Virus record (IMG/VR): IMGVR_UViG_3300046656_000100
Coordinates: 1-43,345 of that record
DNA: 43,345 bases
Reading direction: 5' to 3' (one strand)
Source: a virus
Below are positions 15,106-21,582 of this stretch, one piece after another. The position numbers and the translations under genes are program-made. Positions within the stretch are counted from its first letter, which is position 1. Every line of letters starts with the position of its first letter. A model generated the notes under the pieces. That model was not told where the DNA came from. It saw only the letters and a program-made list of their open reading frames with translations, and ran no database searches.

Positions 15106-15926
15106 GGATGCCATGCCTGGGCGATATGCGTGGCGAGAGCCAGCGGGATCTTGGCGATGTGCGCGGAGGCGGCTTTGCGGGCCGATGACTGACTGCCTGA
15201 TTTGCAAATGCCGTTGTCGAACCAGGCGGCACCGCTGCCCTTCTGTTTCCGCCCGTCTGGGTTCTGCCCGTGTCCGCTCGTCGTGTTGTGTGCGACATTG
15301 AACCAGGAGCCGCCGTCGTTCTTCGTGGCCGCAATCGCCCGATTCATGTCTCCCTCGCGGTTGCTAAATTTTGTTTTATCGAACCATGATCCACCGCGAA
15401 AACCACCTTGAGACGATCCCACAAATTTAGACAGTGCCTCATGGACCTGTCCACCCTTACCGCTATTGCGATGCCTAGCAAACGGCATGAGCGCCGGCAC
15501 ATCGCCCCACAGATAAAAACTCCCATAGTGCCACCGGGCACGTCCCACCCATTTCTGCGCCCCGCAGACGTTCTCCACGACCAGCGGAATGTGATGCCCC
15601 GCCGCCTCGCAGGCTTCCCGCTGAATCCGAAAGCAGGCATCGAACAGTTCATTCGACGGCGGCGACAAGGCTTTCGCACGTTTCCACGGCATCGCCCGAT
15701 ACGAATACGCCTGACACGGCGGGCTGGCGACAATCAACGCCACGTCCTTGAACTGCCGCCCGTGCAGCGTCAGCACGTCCTGGATCACGAGCTGCGCCGG
15801 ATACCGGGCCTCGCCGTAGATGTGCTGTTCGTTATCGAAGCCGATGACGCGGTAGCCAGCGGCGAGCAGTCCTTCGGTCCATCCGCCGAGGCCGCAGAAG
15901 AGGTCGATGGCGAGCGGCTTAGGCAC
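15102..15926 (-). CDS. C5-cytosine DNA methyltransferase
   Basis: 274 aa from GTG 15926; a longer frame reaches back to 16019 but would overlap the upstream gene by about 100 bases. Motif I AIDLFCGLGGWTEGL (about 6-20), motif IV VASPPCQAYS with the catalytic Cys at about 71, motif VI LVVENV at about 115-120, an RARWHYGSF segment resembling motif VIII, and a C-terminal IAKIPLALATHIAQA region in motif X position. The target-recognition part is short and rich in GGSWF/AAWF patterns, so specificity cannot be guessed. Part of the overlapping methylase-nuclease-methylase block. Confidence 0.87.
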   Translation of the reverse strand: MPKPLAIDLFCGLGGWTEGLLAAGYRVIGFDNEQHIYGEARYPAQLVIQDVLTLHGRQFKDVALIVASPPCQAYSYRAMPWKRAKALSPPSNELFDACFRIQREACEAAGHHIPLVVENVCGAQKWVGRARWHYGSFYLWGDVPALMPFARHRNSGKGGQVHEALSKFVGSSQGGFRGGSWFDKTKFSNREGDMNRAIAATKNDGGSWFNVAHNTTSGHGQNPDGRKQKGSGAAWFDNGICKSGSQSSARKAASAHIAKIPLALATHIAQAWHP

Positions 15927-16134
15927 TCGCCATCTGCGATTCCGTGTAACGGCGGATTTCCTCGCGTCGGTCATTGATTTGCTGGCGCAGCGCCGCATTG
16001 TGTCGCAGCAGTTCGCCATTCTGGGCCAGCAGGATCTGGCTCATCTCCCGGTAAATGACGACCTCTTGTTCCAACTCAGCCACATCGGCGGCGAGGTGTT
16101 CCAGCACGGCTTGCACAACGTGTTCTTTCGACAT
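15919..16134 (-). CDS. Small coiled-coil protein, first gene of leftward block
   Basis: 71 aa from ATG 16134 (a longer frame starts at 16161). Nearly all helix with heptad character (HLAADVAELEQEVVIYREM, then LLRHNAALRQQIND), so a dimeric coiled coil is likely. It is the most upstream gene of the leftward unit, facing the divergent control region, and its end overlaps the GTG of the C5 methyltransferase. No family recognised. A regulatory or adaptor role is possible. Confidence 0.65.
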   Translation of the reverse strand: MSKEHVVQAVLEHLAADVAELEQEVVIYREMSQILLAQNGELLRHNAALRQQINDRREEIRRYTESQMASA

Positions 16135-16243
16135 GACGAACCAGTATGTTCCCGCTGTCAATGCCCTAATACAGAGTGGCTAAGTTCTTACCCGACCACT
16201 ACATATCGCGGTGTTCGTGCTACTCTTGCGCGCATCGTCTGAC
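16135..16243. promoter_or_regulatory. Divergent intergenic control region
   Basis: The only place where leftward and rightward transcription units diverge, so promoters for both are expected here. It contains a leftward TTGACA (forward tgtcaa 16157-16162) without a convincing -10, and a rightward TGCTACTCT (16218-16226) resembling an extended -10 and similar to the TGCTAG elements at 18442 and 18630. No clear operator palindrome. Assignment is from gene layout more than from sequence. Confidence 0.45.
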
Positions 16244-16555
16244 ATGCCCCCAGAGCTCGACCCCAACGCCGTTGGAGATGCGCTTGCCGCGCGTTTGCCG
16301 GTATGGGCGAAAGCCCTCGTCCAAATTGGCGGGATGGCGGCGATTGCCTGCTATTTGACCTATATCGGCGCGCAAACCCTGCCGGCCATTCGTTCCGAAG
16401 TCATCATCACGAACGAACGACTCCTCCAATCTGAACGTGTCCATGCGGAAATGGCCGCGTCGATCGAACGCCTCTATGTCGTCACCCTCCAAATGTGTGC
16501 CAATGCGGCACACGGGCAATCGGAGAGGGATTCATGCTTCCGGAAAAAAGATTGA
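16244..16555 (+). CDS. Small membrane protein, rightward operon start
   Basis: 103 aa from ATG 16244; a GTG at 16211 would add 11 residues. One membrane helix (about residues 20-42, LVQIGGMAAIACYLTYIGAQTL) is followed by a helical charged segment (RSEVIITNERLLQSERVHAE). It resembles phage membrane accessory or lysis proteins with a single anchor. The next gene begins inside its end and also has one membrane anchor, suggesting a functional pair. No ribosome site is obvious. Confidence 0.65.
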   Translation: MPPELDPNAVGDALAARLPVWAKALVQIGGMAAIACYLTYIGAQTLPAIRSEVIITNERLLQSERVHAEMAASIERLYVVTLQMCANAAHGQSERDSCFRKKD

Positions 16556-16935
16556 GCGATGTGCGATTAGCGATTGCCAGTACCGTCATCGTGATTCTCA
16601 CCATCGGAATCACGTATCAAGGCACGCGCCTGCATGCGACCTATAAGAATTCCACGGAGTTAGCAGCGCTGAAAACCGAGCTGCAAATACGCGCCGCCGC
16701 ACAGGAGGCGCGAGACAAGGCCGAGGAAGTCGTGCTCGAGCAATTAGCGCGCACGGTGTGGGCGGGGGATGGGCTTGCGAAGGAAGCGAAGGCGACGACA
16801 GAGGCGCGGCGCCAGTCCATCATCGAAGTCTGGCAAGCGAACAACAACAAGATTATTCAGACGCGCCTGACCGAGATCGAGTATCGTCTGCTCAAGTTGA
16901 ACGCCGACGTCGAGCGCTTACAGAAGGAGAAATAA
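16534..16935 (+). CDS. Membrane-anchored coiled-coil protein (spanin/holin-like?)
   Basis: 133 aa from ATG 16534, preceded by GGAGAGGG at ideal spacing. An N-terminal anchor (LAIASTVIVILTIGITY, about residues 12-28) is followed by a long charged helix to the C-terminus (LKTELQIRAAAQEARDKAEE ... LNADVERLQKEK), the shape of an inner-membrane spanin or a membrane-tethered coiled coil. It overlaps the previous gene by 22 bases and joins the next by TAATG. A lysis role is suggested by topology and neighbours only. Confidence 0.65.
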   Translation: MLPEKRLSDVRLAIASTVIVILTIGITYQGTRLHATYKNSTELAALKTELQIRAAAQEARDKAEEVVLEQLARTVWAGDGLAKEAKATTEARRQSIIEVWQANNNKIIQTRLTEIEYRLLKLNADVERLQKEK

Positions 16936-18017
16936 TGGCCTTTGTGGTGTGGCATGTACAAGACCCGGAGGGCAAACCGATCGGTGGCGCCGTCGTCAGC
17001 GGGAAATCGACCACGATGGGCGACTGGTCCTCCGTCACGAATGCCTGCGGCGATTGCAAAACGACACTCGGCGCGGCGACGTATGACATGACGTTCGAGG
17101 CGTATGGCTTCGTGACGCGCCTCTATCCGGCCACCATCGGCGACAGCGGCGAAATCATCACTGGCCTCGAGCGCGGAGCCGTCGACCCTTTTAAGCCTGC
17201 CCCGCGCTTCTGGGCCGCGAATATGTGCGGCATCAGAATCCCGGGGCTGCCTCCCGTGCCTGGTGGTGCGGCTGATCCGTCGCTGCTGCTCTCGTGGTTC
17301 TATGACCGCTATGACACGGGCTGGCGCGCGGCGATTCGCGGACAATGGCAAGTCAAGGACTACACGCATGTGTTGCTCTCGTGGCCGGACAGCCACGGCC
17401 AAGGTGCCACACCGGAATCATTCCTCGCCACATGCAAAGAACTGATCGATGACGGGTTCTATCCGTGCGTGATGCTCAGTTCAAAAGACTTCGATAGCAC
17501 CTACGATACACCGACGCTCGTCGACAATCTCACGCCCGTCATCAACACGCTCGTCGGCACCGTGCCGATGTTTTGTATTGGCTGGGAGCTGTCGATCTGG
17601 CGAACGCCGACGCAAGTGCAAGACATGATCAACGCGCTCAGTCCGCTCTGCATGGCGCAAGCGGGCACGCTCGTGTATGTGCATTTTCAGGAGGGGTATC
17701 CGAGCTTTCAGCAACCCGGCGGCGTCGTGGCCGATTTCTGGAATCCGAATGTTGGCAAGCTGACGGGCCTGCTCTATCAGAAGCGGATCGCACAGACCGA
17801 TGCCGAATTTCTCGATAGCATCAATGATTGTCTCGAACGCTTCGCGGGCGGCTGGGGCATGGTCGCGGGCTTTGATTTCGTCGCGCTCGAGCTGACGGCG
17901 ATGACGCAGTTTAATGGCTCATGCAGCGAAGCGGAAGGCAATCGGGTCGGGCGGCTGGCCATCAATGCGCCCGCGGTCAATGGCACGAAGGTGAGCGGCA
18001 GCGGCAACGGACATTAG
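16935..18017 (+). CDS. Ig-like plus glycosidase-like protein, possible lysis or surface enzyme
   Basis: 360 aa, ATG 16935 after AAGGAGAAAT. Residues 1-75 form a carboxypeptidase-regulatory/Ig-like domain (VQDPEGKPIGGAVVSG ... TTLGAATYDMTFEAYGF). From ~95 onward the spacing of strands and aromatics looks like a TIM barrel: LLSWFYDRYDTGW, YTHVLLSWPDSHG, GFYPCVMLSS, FCIGWELSIW with a Glu in a typical acid/base position, then LVYVHFQEGYP. It may be a glycoside-hydrolase-like protein. It lies among small membrane proteins where an endolysin would be expected, yet shows no standard peptidoglycan-hydrolase motif. The enzymatic role is an inference. Confidence 0.6.
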   Translation: MAFVVWHVQDPEGKPIGGAVVSGKSTTMGDWSSVTNACGDCKTTLGAATYDMTFEAYGFVTRLYPATIGDSGEIITGLERGAVDPFKPAPRFWAANMCGIRIPGLPPVPGGAADPSLLLSWFYDRYDTGWRAAIRGQWQVKDYTHVLLSWPDSHGQGATPESFLATCKELIDDGFYPCVMLSSKDFDSTYDTPTLVDNLTPVINTLVGTVPMFCIGWELSIWRTPTQVQDMINALSPLCMAQAGTLVYVHFQEGYPSFQQPGGVVADFWNPNVGKLTGLLYQKRIAQTDAEFLDSINDCLERFAGGWGMVAGFDFVALELTAMTQFNGSCSEAEGNRVGRLAINAPAVNGTKVSGSGNGH

Positions 18018-18025
18018 GAGGCGAT

Positions 18026-18160
18026 ATGGCCAGTCTGAGTGAAATTCTGCAAATCATTACGCTCGTGCGCGACATCATTGCGACGCTCAGCGGCATGGGC
18101 CTGAAGGTTAACGGCGAAGTGCACATTGACCAAATTCTGGCGCTGATTCCCAAGCCATGA
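18026..18160 (+). CDS. Small hypothetical protein, 44 aa
   Basis: ATG 18026 follows AGGAGGCGAT, a near-perfect ribosome site. 44 aa, hydrophobic-amphipathic (LSEILQIITLVRDIIATLSG), with no clear membrane helix. It ends in an ATGA overlap with the holin-like gene. Function unknown; possibly a holin partner. Confidence 0.65.
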   Translation: MASLSEILQIITLVRDIIATLSGMGLKVNGEVHIDQILALIPKP

Positions 18161-18417
18161 TGCAATCCTTTTCGGCGTTCATCCGCACGGAGCCCGTGCG
18201 CGCGATGGCCATTCTGAATGCGATCATCGTGGTCGCGGTGGCATTTGGCGCGAAGTTGACGCTGCCGCAGATTTCAGCGATTGGCGCACTGGCCGCGGCG
18301 ATCTTCGGCGTCGGGAGCCAGATCACGCGTGGGCAGGTGCAGCCGATTGCGAAGATGCCGCCCGCGCAAGCCGTGCAGGTGCTGGAACAAACGAAGGCCG
18401 AAGAAACCAAGCCATAG
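18157..18417 (+). CDS. Holin-like small membrane protein
   Basis: 86 aa. Two membrane helices (about 16-34, VRAMAILNAIIVVAVAFGA, and 39-57, QISAIGALAAAIFGVGSQI) separated by a short turn (KLTLP), then a polar tail ending in charged residues. This two-helix layout with short loops and a hydrophilic C-terminus is typical of many phage holins. ATG overlaps the preceding stop. Holin function is inferred from topology and company. Confidence 0.6.
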   Translation: MMQSFSAFIRTEPVRAMAILNAIIVVAVAFGAKLTLPQISAIGALAAAIFGVGSQITRGQVQPIAKMPPAQAVQVLEQTKAEETKP

Positions 18418-18457
18418 CACTTGCTATAGGCATATCGCACGTGCTAGCCTGTGCGGT
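18414..18457 (+). promoter_or_regulatory. Promoter/operator upstream of the RHH regulator
   Basis: Contains the perfect palindrome ATAGCA-CT-TGCTAT (18414-18427), a -35-like TTGCTA (18421-18426), GCACGTGC (18437-18444) and an extended -10-like TGCTAGCCT (18442-18450). The expected start is about the A of the ATG at 18458, so the transcript may be leaderless. The TGCTA core recurs at 18630, consistent with an operator for the protein encoded next. Confidence 0.45.
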
Positions 18458-18616
18458 ATGCCCAAGCCTGCCGAGACGCACGTCCTCTATCTCCGCAAAT
18501 TCCCTAAAGATTTATCGCAACGCCTGAAGATCGAGGCGGCGATCCGGGGGTGCACCATTCCGCATGCCTTGGCGCTGATTCTTCGGGAATATTTCAAGCT
18601 TGCGAAAAGTGCTTGA
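18458..18616 (+). CDS. Ribbon-helix-helix (Arc/CopG-like) regulator
   Basis: 52 aa from ATG 18458. HVLYLRKFPKDLSQRLKIEA forms the strand and first helix, RGCTIPHALALILREYFK the second: the layout of Arc/CopG-type DNA-binding proteins, which bind as dimers to short palindromes. No ribosome site precedes the ATG, but promoter-like elements end just before it. The next promoter starts at its stop codon. It probably represses this early region, possibly its own gene, through the TGCTA-containing sites. Confidence 0.7.
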   Translation: MPKPAETHVLYLRKFPKDLSQRLKIEAAIRGCTIPHALALILREYFKLAKSA

Positions 18617-18641
18617 CATGGCTAGCTAGTGCTAGTAAGCT
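18613..18641 (+). promoter_or_regulatory. Promoter with perfect -35, probable leaderless start
   Basis: TTGACA at 18613-18618, then a CTAG-rich spacer (gctagctagtgctag) and a -10 candidate, either TAAGCT (18636-18641, 17-base spacing) or TAGTAA (18633-18638, preceded by TGC). Either places the start within a few bases of the ATG at 18648. The TGCTAG core is shared with 18442, suggesting joint control by the RHH protein. Confidence 0.5.
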
Positions 18642-18647
18642 CTTCTC

Positions 18648-18896
18648 ATGGACAACATTTCAAAGCACCTATTCGCCACTCTCACGGCGCTCTCGCGGGC
18701 TGAAGCCGCGATGGTCGCTCCCAGCCGCCCGCGCTATGCGGTGCGCCTCACGTCTGGCATCTATGCCAGCCCGAATCGACACTGGACGCAGGAGCCTGAT
18801 CGCGCGCAGACGTTCGACCTCATCACGTCCGCGAACATCTACGCCGTCAACGAGCTGGGCCTGGAACTGGACGATTACACCGTTGAGGTGCTGTGA
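18648..18896 (+). CDS. Hypothetical early protein, 82 aa
   Basis: 82 aa, soluble, beta-rich (RYAVRLTSGIYASPNRHWTQ) with an acidic C-terminus. It starts right at the end of a promoter with no ribosome site, so it may be translated from a leaderless transcript. It ends TGATG, coupled to the next gene. No family recognised. Confidence 0.65.
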   Translation: MDNISKHLFATLTALSRAEAAMVAPSRPRYAVRLTSGIYASPNRHWTQEPDRAQTFDLITSANIYAVNELGLELDDYTVEVL

Positions 18897-19066
18897 TGCG
18901 CTACTGCGAAATGTGCGAGGCATATACGTCGCGCAAGGAATGCAAGGCGTGCGGCGCTGATACCGTGCCGGTCCCGAAGGCGCCGAAGCTGACGCGACAG
19001 GAACAGTTGCAGGGATTGGCCGACCGCGGCTGCGATACGTGGGAAGAATATCGAGGTGAACGATGA
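18896..19066 (+). CDS. Small zinc-ribbon protein, 56 aa
   Basis: MRYCEMCEAYTSRKECKACG has four Cys in two CxxC pairs, a compact zinc ribbon, followed by a short helical tail (TRQEQLQGLADRGCDTWEEY). It starts overlapping the previous stop (TGATG) and ends overlapping the next start (ATGA). It may bind nucleic acid or a protein partner; function unknown. Confidence 0.65.
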   Translation: MRYCEMCEAYTSRKECKACGADTVPVPKAPKLTRQEQLQGLADRGCDTWEEYRGER

Positions 19067-19248
19067 GCCGCTGGAGTCAGGAACCCGACGCCGACGACGA
19101 CAACGCGCTGAGCCCGGAGCGCGAAGAACCCAACTGCGAAACCTGCGGCGAACCGGCGAGCGAGGCCATCTGGGCGGCGAATGGGCAGTATGCGTTCTGC
19201 TCTGATAAGTGCCGCGATGCCTACTACAAAGCCTTAGAGGAACTGTAA
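19063..19248 (+). CDS. Small zinc-finger protein, 61 aa
   Basis: Acidic N-terminus, then CETCGEPASEAIW and AFCSDKCRDAYYKALEE. Two cysteine pairs with a helix after the second resemble MYM/TRASH-like treble-clef zinc fingers. Second zinc protein in a row, coupled by ATGA. No precise family. Confidence 0.65.
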   Translation: MSRWSQEPDADDDNALSPEREEPNCETCGEPASEAIWAANGQYAFCSDKCRDAYYKALEEL

Positions 19249-19448
19249 TGCGCGATGCTGGAGAACAGCGAATGCCTGATCAGTTTACTTCGTGGCTAAC
19301 GTATAGCTGGCTTGGTTGGAAAGTCGAGTTTCAACAGTCAACTATACAGTTCACTAATCCAGCGAATGGAGACGTGTGGCGCATCAGTCTAGATCCGTAT
19401 TCTGATCTGCCGTTCATGATCCAGTTAATCGAACGAGGAAAGCGATGA
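19248..19448 (+). CDS. Hypothetical protein, 66 aa
   Basis: ATG 19248 overlaps the previous stop (TAATG). 66 aa, aromatic-rich (WLTYSWLGWKVEFQQS), probably a small beta-sheet protein. The base composition is less GC-rich than its neighbours, suggesting a different recent origin. A second ATG lies nine codons in. No family recognised. Confidence 0.55.
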   Translation: MRDAGEQRMPDQFTSWLTYSWLGWKVEFQQSTIQFTNPANGDVWRISLDPYSDLPFMIQLIERGKR

Positions 19449-19549
19449 TCCGCATCGGCCAGCGTCTGCCGTGGCTGGATATTGCCATCATTGTGGCAAT
19501 GGGGCTGATGTTGGGCACGGCGATTGGTCTGTGGCTGGTGGCGCCATGA
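19445..19549 (+). CDS. Single-span membrane microprotein, 34 aa
   Basis: MIRIGQRLPWLDIAIIVAMG and onward: one hydrophobic helix (about residues 11-32). Both ends overlap neighbours by ATGA, the pattern seen throughout this operon, which supports translation. Function unknown. Confidence 0.5.
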   Translation: MIRIGQRLPWLDIAIIVAMGLMLGTAIGLWLVAP

Positions 19550-19659
19550 TGGCTGCCATGTGGGCGCGGTTGCTGCGCTGGCTATTCGTGCCATCGTTCG
19601 ATCCGCAGATGTCCGATGAATGGAGAACGAATCACTTATACACGTCCGGTAAATCATAA
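19546..19659 (+). CDS. Short hypothetical protein, 37 aa
   Basis: Starts MMAAMWARLLRWLF, an amphipathic hydrophobic helix, followed by a polar tail (DEWRTNHLYTSGKS). ATGA coupling with the previous gene and a ribosome site for the next gene at its stop fit operon organisation. May be membrane-associated. Confidence 0.45.
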   Translation: MMAAMWARLLRWLFVPSFDPQMSDEWRTNHLYTSGKS

Positions 19660-19669
19660 GGAGCCGTGG

Positions 19670-20155
19670 ATGAAATCGCTTGGAATCGCCCTAGTCGTGC
19701 TCATCGGCGTCAGTCTCTCGGCTCAATCCCGCTTTGTTCCCGGCAAGTATCTGTCTCGGCGCGCGGCCCAGATTGTCGAAGTCTCCACCGAGGGCAATTT
19801 CCTGAAGTGGACAATTGGCGCGCATGTCTTTTATTGGGGCGGGAACGGAGACATTCCCCTTGAGGCGCACGACTACGATGGCGATGGCTTGGACGACCCG
19901 ACGATCTATCATCCGCAAACGCACGAATGGTGGATCCTGCGGTCACGTTGCGAGGGCGGGCGCTGGACCTGTTATGACGTGCTGACGATGGCGGCCGTGC
20001 ATACAAGCGCCAGTGAACCGCTGGTGTGCGCGCCAGGCACGGTGCTGGCGCTGGGCGAAGGCGACCCGTATTGTGCGCCGCCGATCCAGACGTTTACCTG
20101 CCCGCCAGGCACGCATATCGCGCTAGGCGACGTCCTGAGTTGTGAGGCGCTATGA
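19670..20155 (+). CDS. Secreted FG-GAP/VCBS-like protein
   Basis: 161 aa, ATG 19670 after AAGGAGCCG. Signal peptide KSLGIALVVLIGVSLSAQ, then one clear FG-GAP/VCBS-like repeat, DYDGDGLDDPTIYHPQTHEW followed by WILRS; the DxDxDG loop would bind calcium. The C-terminal third has paired Cys motifs (CAPGTVLALGEGDPYC and CPPGTHIALGDVLSC) that look like a duplicated disulfide unit. Such proteins are usually extracellular. It precedes the recombination gene with ATGA overlap. It may modify the cell surface, for example in superinfection exclusion; this is speculative. Confidence 0.65.
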   Translation: MKSLGIALVVLIGVSLSAQSRFVPGKYLSRRAAQIVEVSTEGNFLKWTIGAHVFYWGGNGDIPLEAHDYDGDGLDDPTIYHPQTHEWWILRSRCEGGRWTCYDVLTMAAVHTSASEPLVCAPGTVLALGEGDPYCAPPIQTFTCPPGTHIALGDVLSCEAL

Positions 20156-21582
20156 GCGATACGCAGATCGTGCTGATCGACTTCAGCAGCATCGCGCATC
20201 CCATCTGGCACATGGCCGCGAGCGATCCGAATCCGGATGCCACGTCTATTGGCATCATTGCGAAGGTGCGGGCGCTGACGTCAGGCCAGCCGCATGCCGC
20301 CCTCTGCCTGGATTCGCCCAAGTCGTTCCGTCGCGAGATGGACGCGACGTATAAGGCGGCGCGCGAGAGCAAACCGGCCCCATTCTGGCATCAATGCGAG
20401 ATCGCGATGGGAGTCTTAGCGGCTGATGGCTATCCAATGTGGTCGGCGGAAGGCTTTGAAGCCGATGACATTATTGCGTCTGCCGTGCAGTGTGCGAGTC
20501 AACAGGTGCCGCTGATTCGTCCCTTCATGCCGATCGTAATTGTCAGCGCGGATAAAGACTTATTGGCGCTTGTTAGTGGCTACGTCAGCGTCAAGTCACC
20601 CATTACCGGCAATATCATGGACATTGCCGCCGTGAAGGAAAAATTTGGCGTGATGCCAAATCAGATCCGCGATTACCTGACGCTGGTCGGCGATGCGTCA
20701 GACGGCGTCGTCGGTGTCAAAGGCATCGGTGCGAAGGGGGCGGCTGGGCTGCTGACGGCTTATGGGAATCTTGATGATTTATATGCTGCCCTTCCTGAGT
20801 CTGTTGGTCAATTAGCGGCTGATGGCTCTATCAAGCCAGCGCAGATGCTGGCATTGAAGAATTTTCAAGACCGCCTGCCCATCGTCCGCACGTTGCTATC
20901 CCTGCGCGAAGATGCGCCGATAGATTTCGCCGCCGTGCTGAAGGAACGCCAGACCACCGATCGCGAGGATGAGATCATGCAGGACATCGAAGAAGCGATG
21001 CCGACGATTACGCCAGAGGAGCAAGTGGCATTTATCGAACAGGCATCAACCGTCAAGCCAGAGCCGCAGCGCATGTCGCTCGTGCCGATGAATGGCGATT
21101 ATGAACGGCAGCTTGAGCCGCAGAGCATGAATCAAGCCGTGCAGTTGGCGCAGTTGCTGTTCAAGGCTCGATTGTTTGGCGCCTATGGCACGCCAGAAGC
21201 CGTGCTGTCGACAGTGCTCTCAGGTCGCGAATTGGGCCTGTCCGCAATGGCTAGTCTGCGCGCCTTTCACATCGTCGAAGGCAAGCCCACGATGGCGGCT
21301 GATGCCCTCCGCGCGCTCGTCCTGAAGTCAGGGAAGGCGAAGTCGTTCAGGTGCACCGAGCGCACGGCCTCGGCGGCAACGTTCAGCACGCAACGCCAGG
21401 ATGAAGAACCGATGACGCTACGCTATACCATCGAAGAGGCGCAAGCCGCTGGCCTCGTGAAGAACGGCAGCGGCTGGACGAAGAACCCCGCCGATATGCT
21501 CGTCGCGCGGGCCTCAAGCAAACTGGCGCGGCTCGTGTATCCCGACGTGGTGGCTGGCCTCTATGCACCTGAGGAGTTCTGA
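20152..21582 (+). CDS. Fusion: FEN-type 5'-3' exonuclease + annealing-protein-like domain
   Basis: 476 aa in one uninterrupted frame. Residues 1-~215 match the 5' nuclease of DNA polymerase I: Asp10 in IVLIDFSS, YKAARES, GFEADDIIAS (101-110), VSADKDLLAL (131-140), DYLTLVGDASDG (174-185) and the helix-hairpin-helix GVKGIGAKGAAGLL (188-201). After a charged linker (~255-320), residues ~325-476 resemble a phage family often annotated as RecT-like or recombination-associated: LSGRELGLSAMASLRAFHIV, GKPTMAADALRALVLKSG, FRCTERTASAATF, TIEEAQAAGL, WTKNPADMLVARASS and YPDVVAGLY. Exonuclease and annealing protein are normally separate partners; here they share one chain. The second assignment is weaker than the first. 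Confidence 0.8.
   Translation: MSDTQIVLIDFSSIAHPIWHMAASDPNPDATSIGIIAKVRALTSGQPHAALCLDSPKSFRREMDATYKAARESKPAPFWHQCEIAMGVLAADGYPMWSAEGFEADDIIASAVQCASQQVPLIRPFMPIVIVSADKDLLALVSGYVSVKSPITGNIMDIAAVKEKFGVMPNQIRDYLTLVGDASDGVVGVKGIGAKGAAGLLTAYGNLDDLYAALPESVGQLAADGSIKPAQMLALKNFQDRLPIVRTLLSLREDAPIDFAAVLKERQTTDREDEIMQDIEEAMPTITPEEQVAFIEQASTVKPEPQRMSLVPMNGDYERQLEPQSMNQAVQLAQLLFKARLFGAYGTPEAVLSTVLSGRELGLSAMASLRAFHIVEGKPTMAADALRALVLKSGKAKSFRCTERTASAATFSTQRQDEEPMTLRYTIEEAQAAGLVKNGSGWTKNPADMLVARASSKLARLVYPDVVAGLYAPEEF

Noticed and set aside
16157-16162. Leftward TTGACA in the divergent region as a promoter
   Set aside because: A perfect -35 but no acceptable -10 at 16-18 bases; kept only as part of the control region.
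16758-18017. Upstream-extended start (419 aa) for the Ig/GH-like protein
   Set aside because: The extra N-terminus reads through the coiled-coil gene in another frame and is Arg-rich; ATG 16935 has a strong ribosome site and TAATG coupling.
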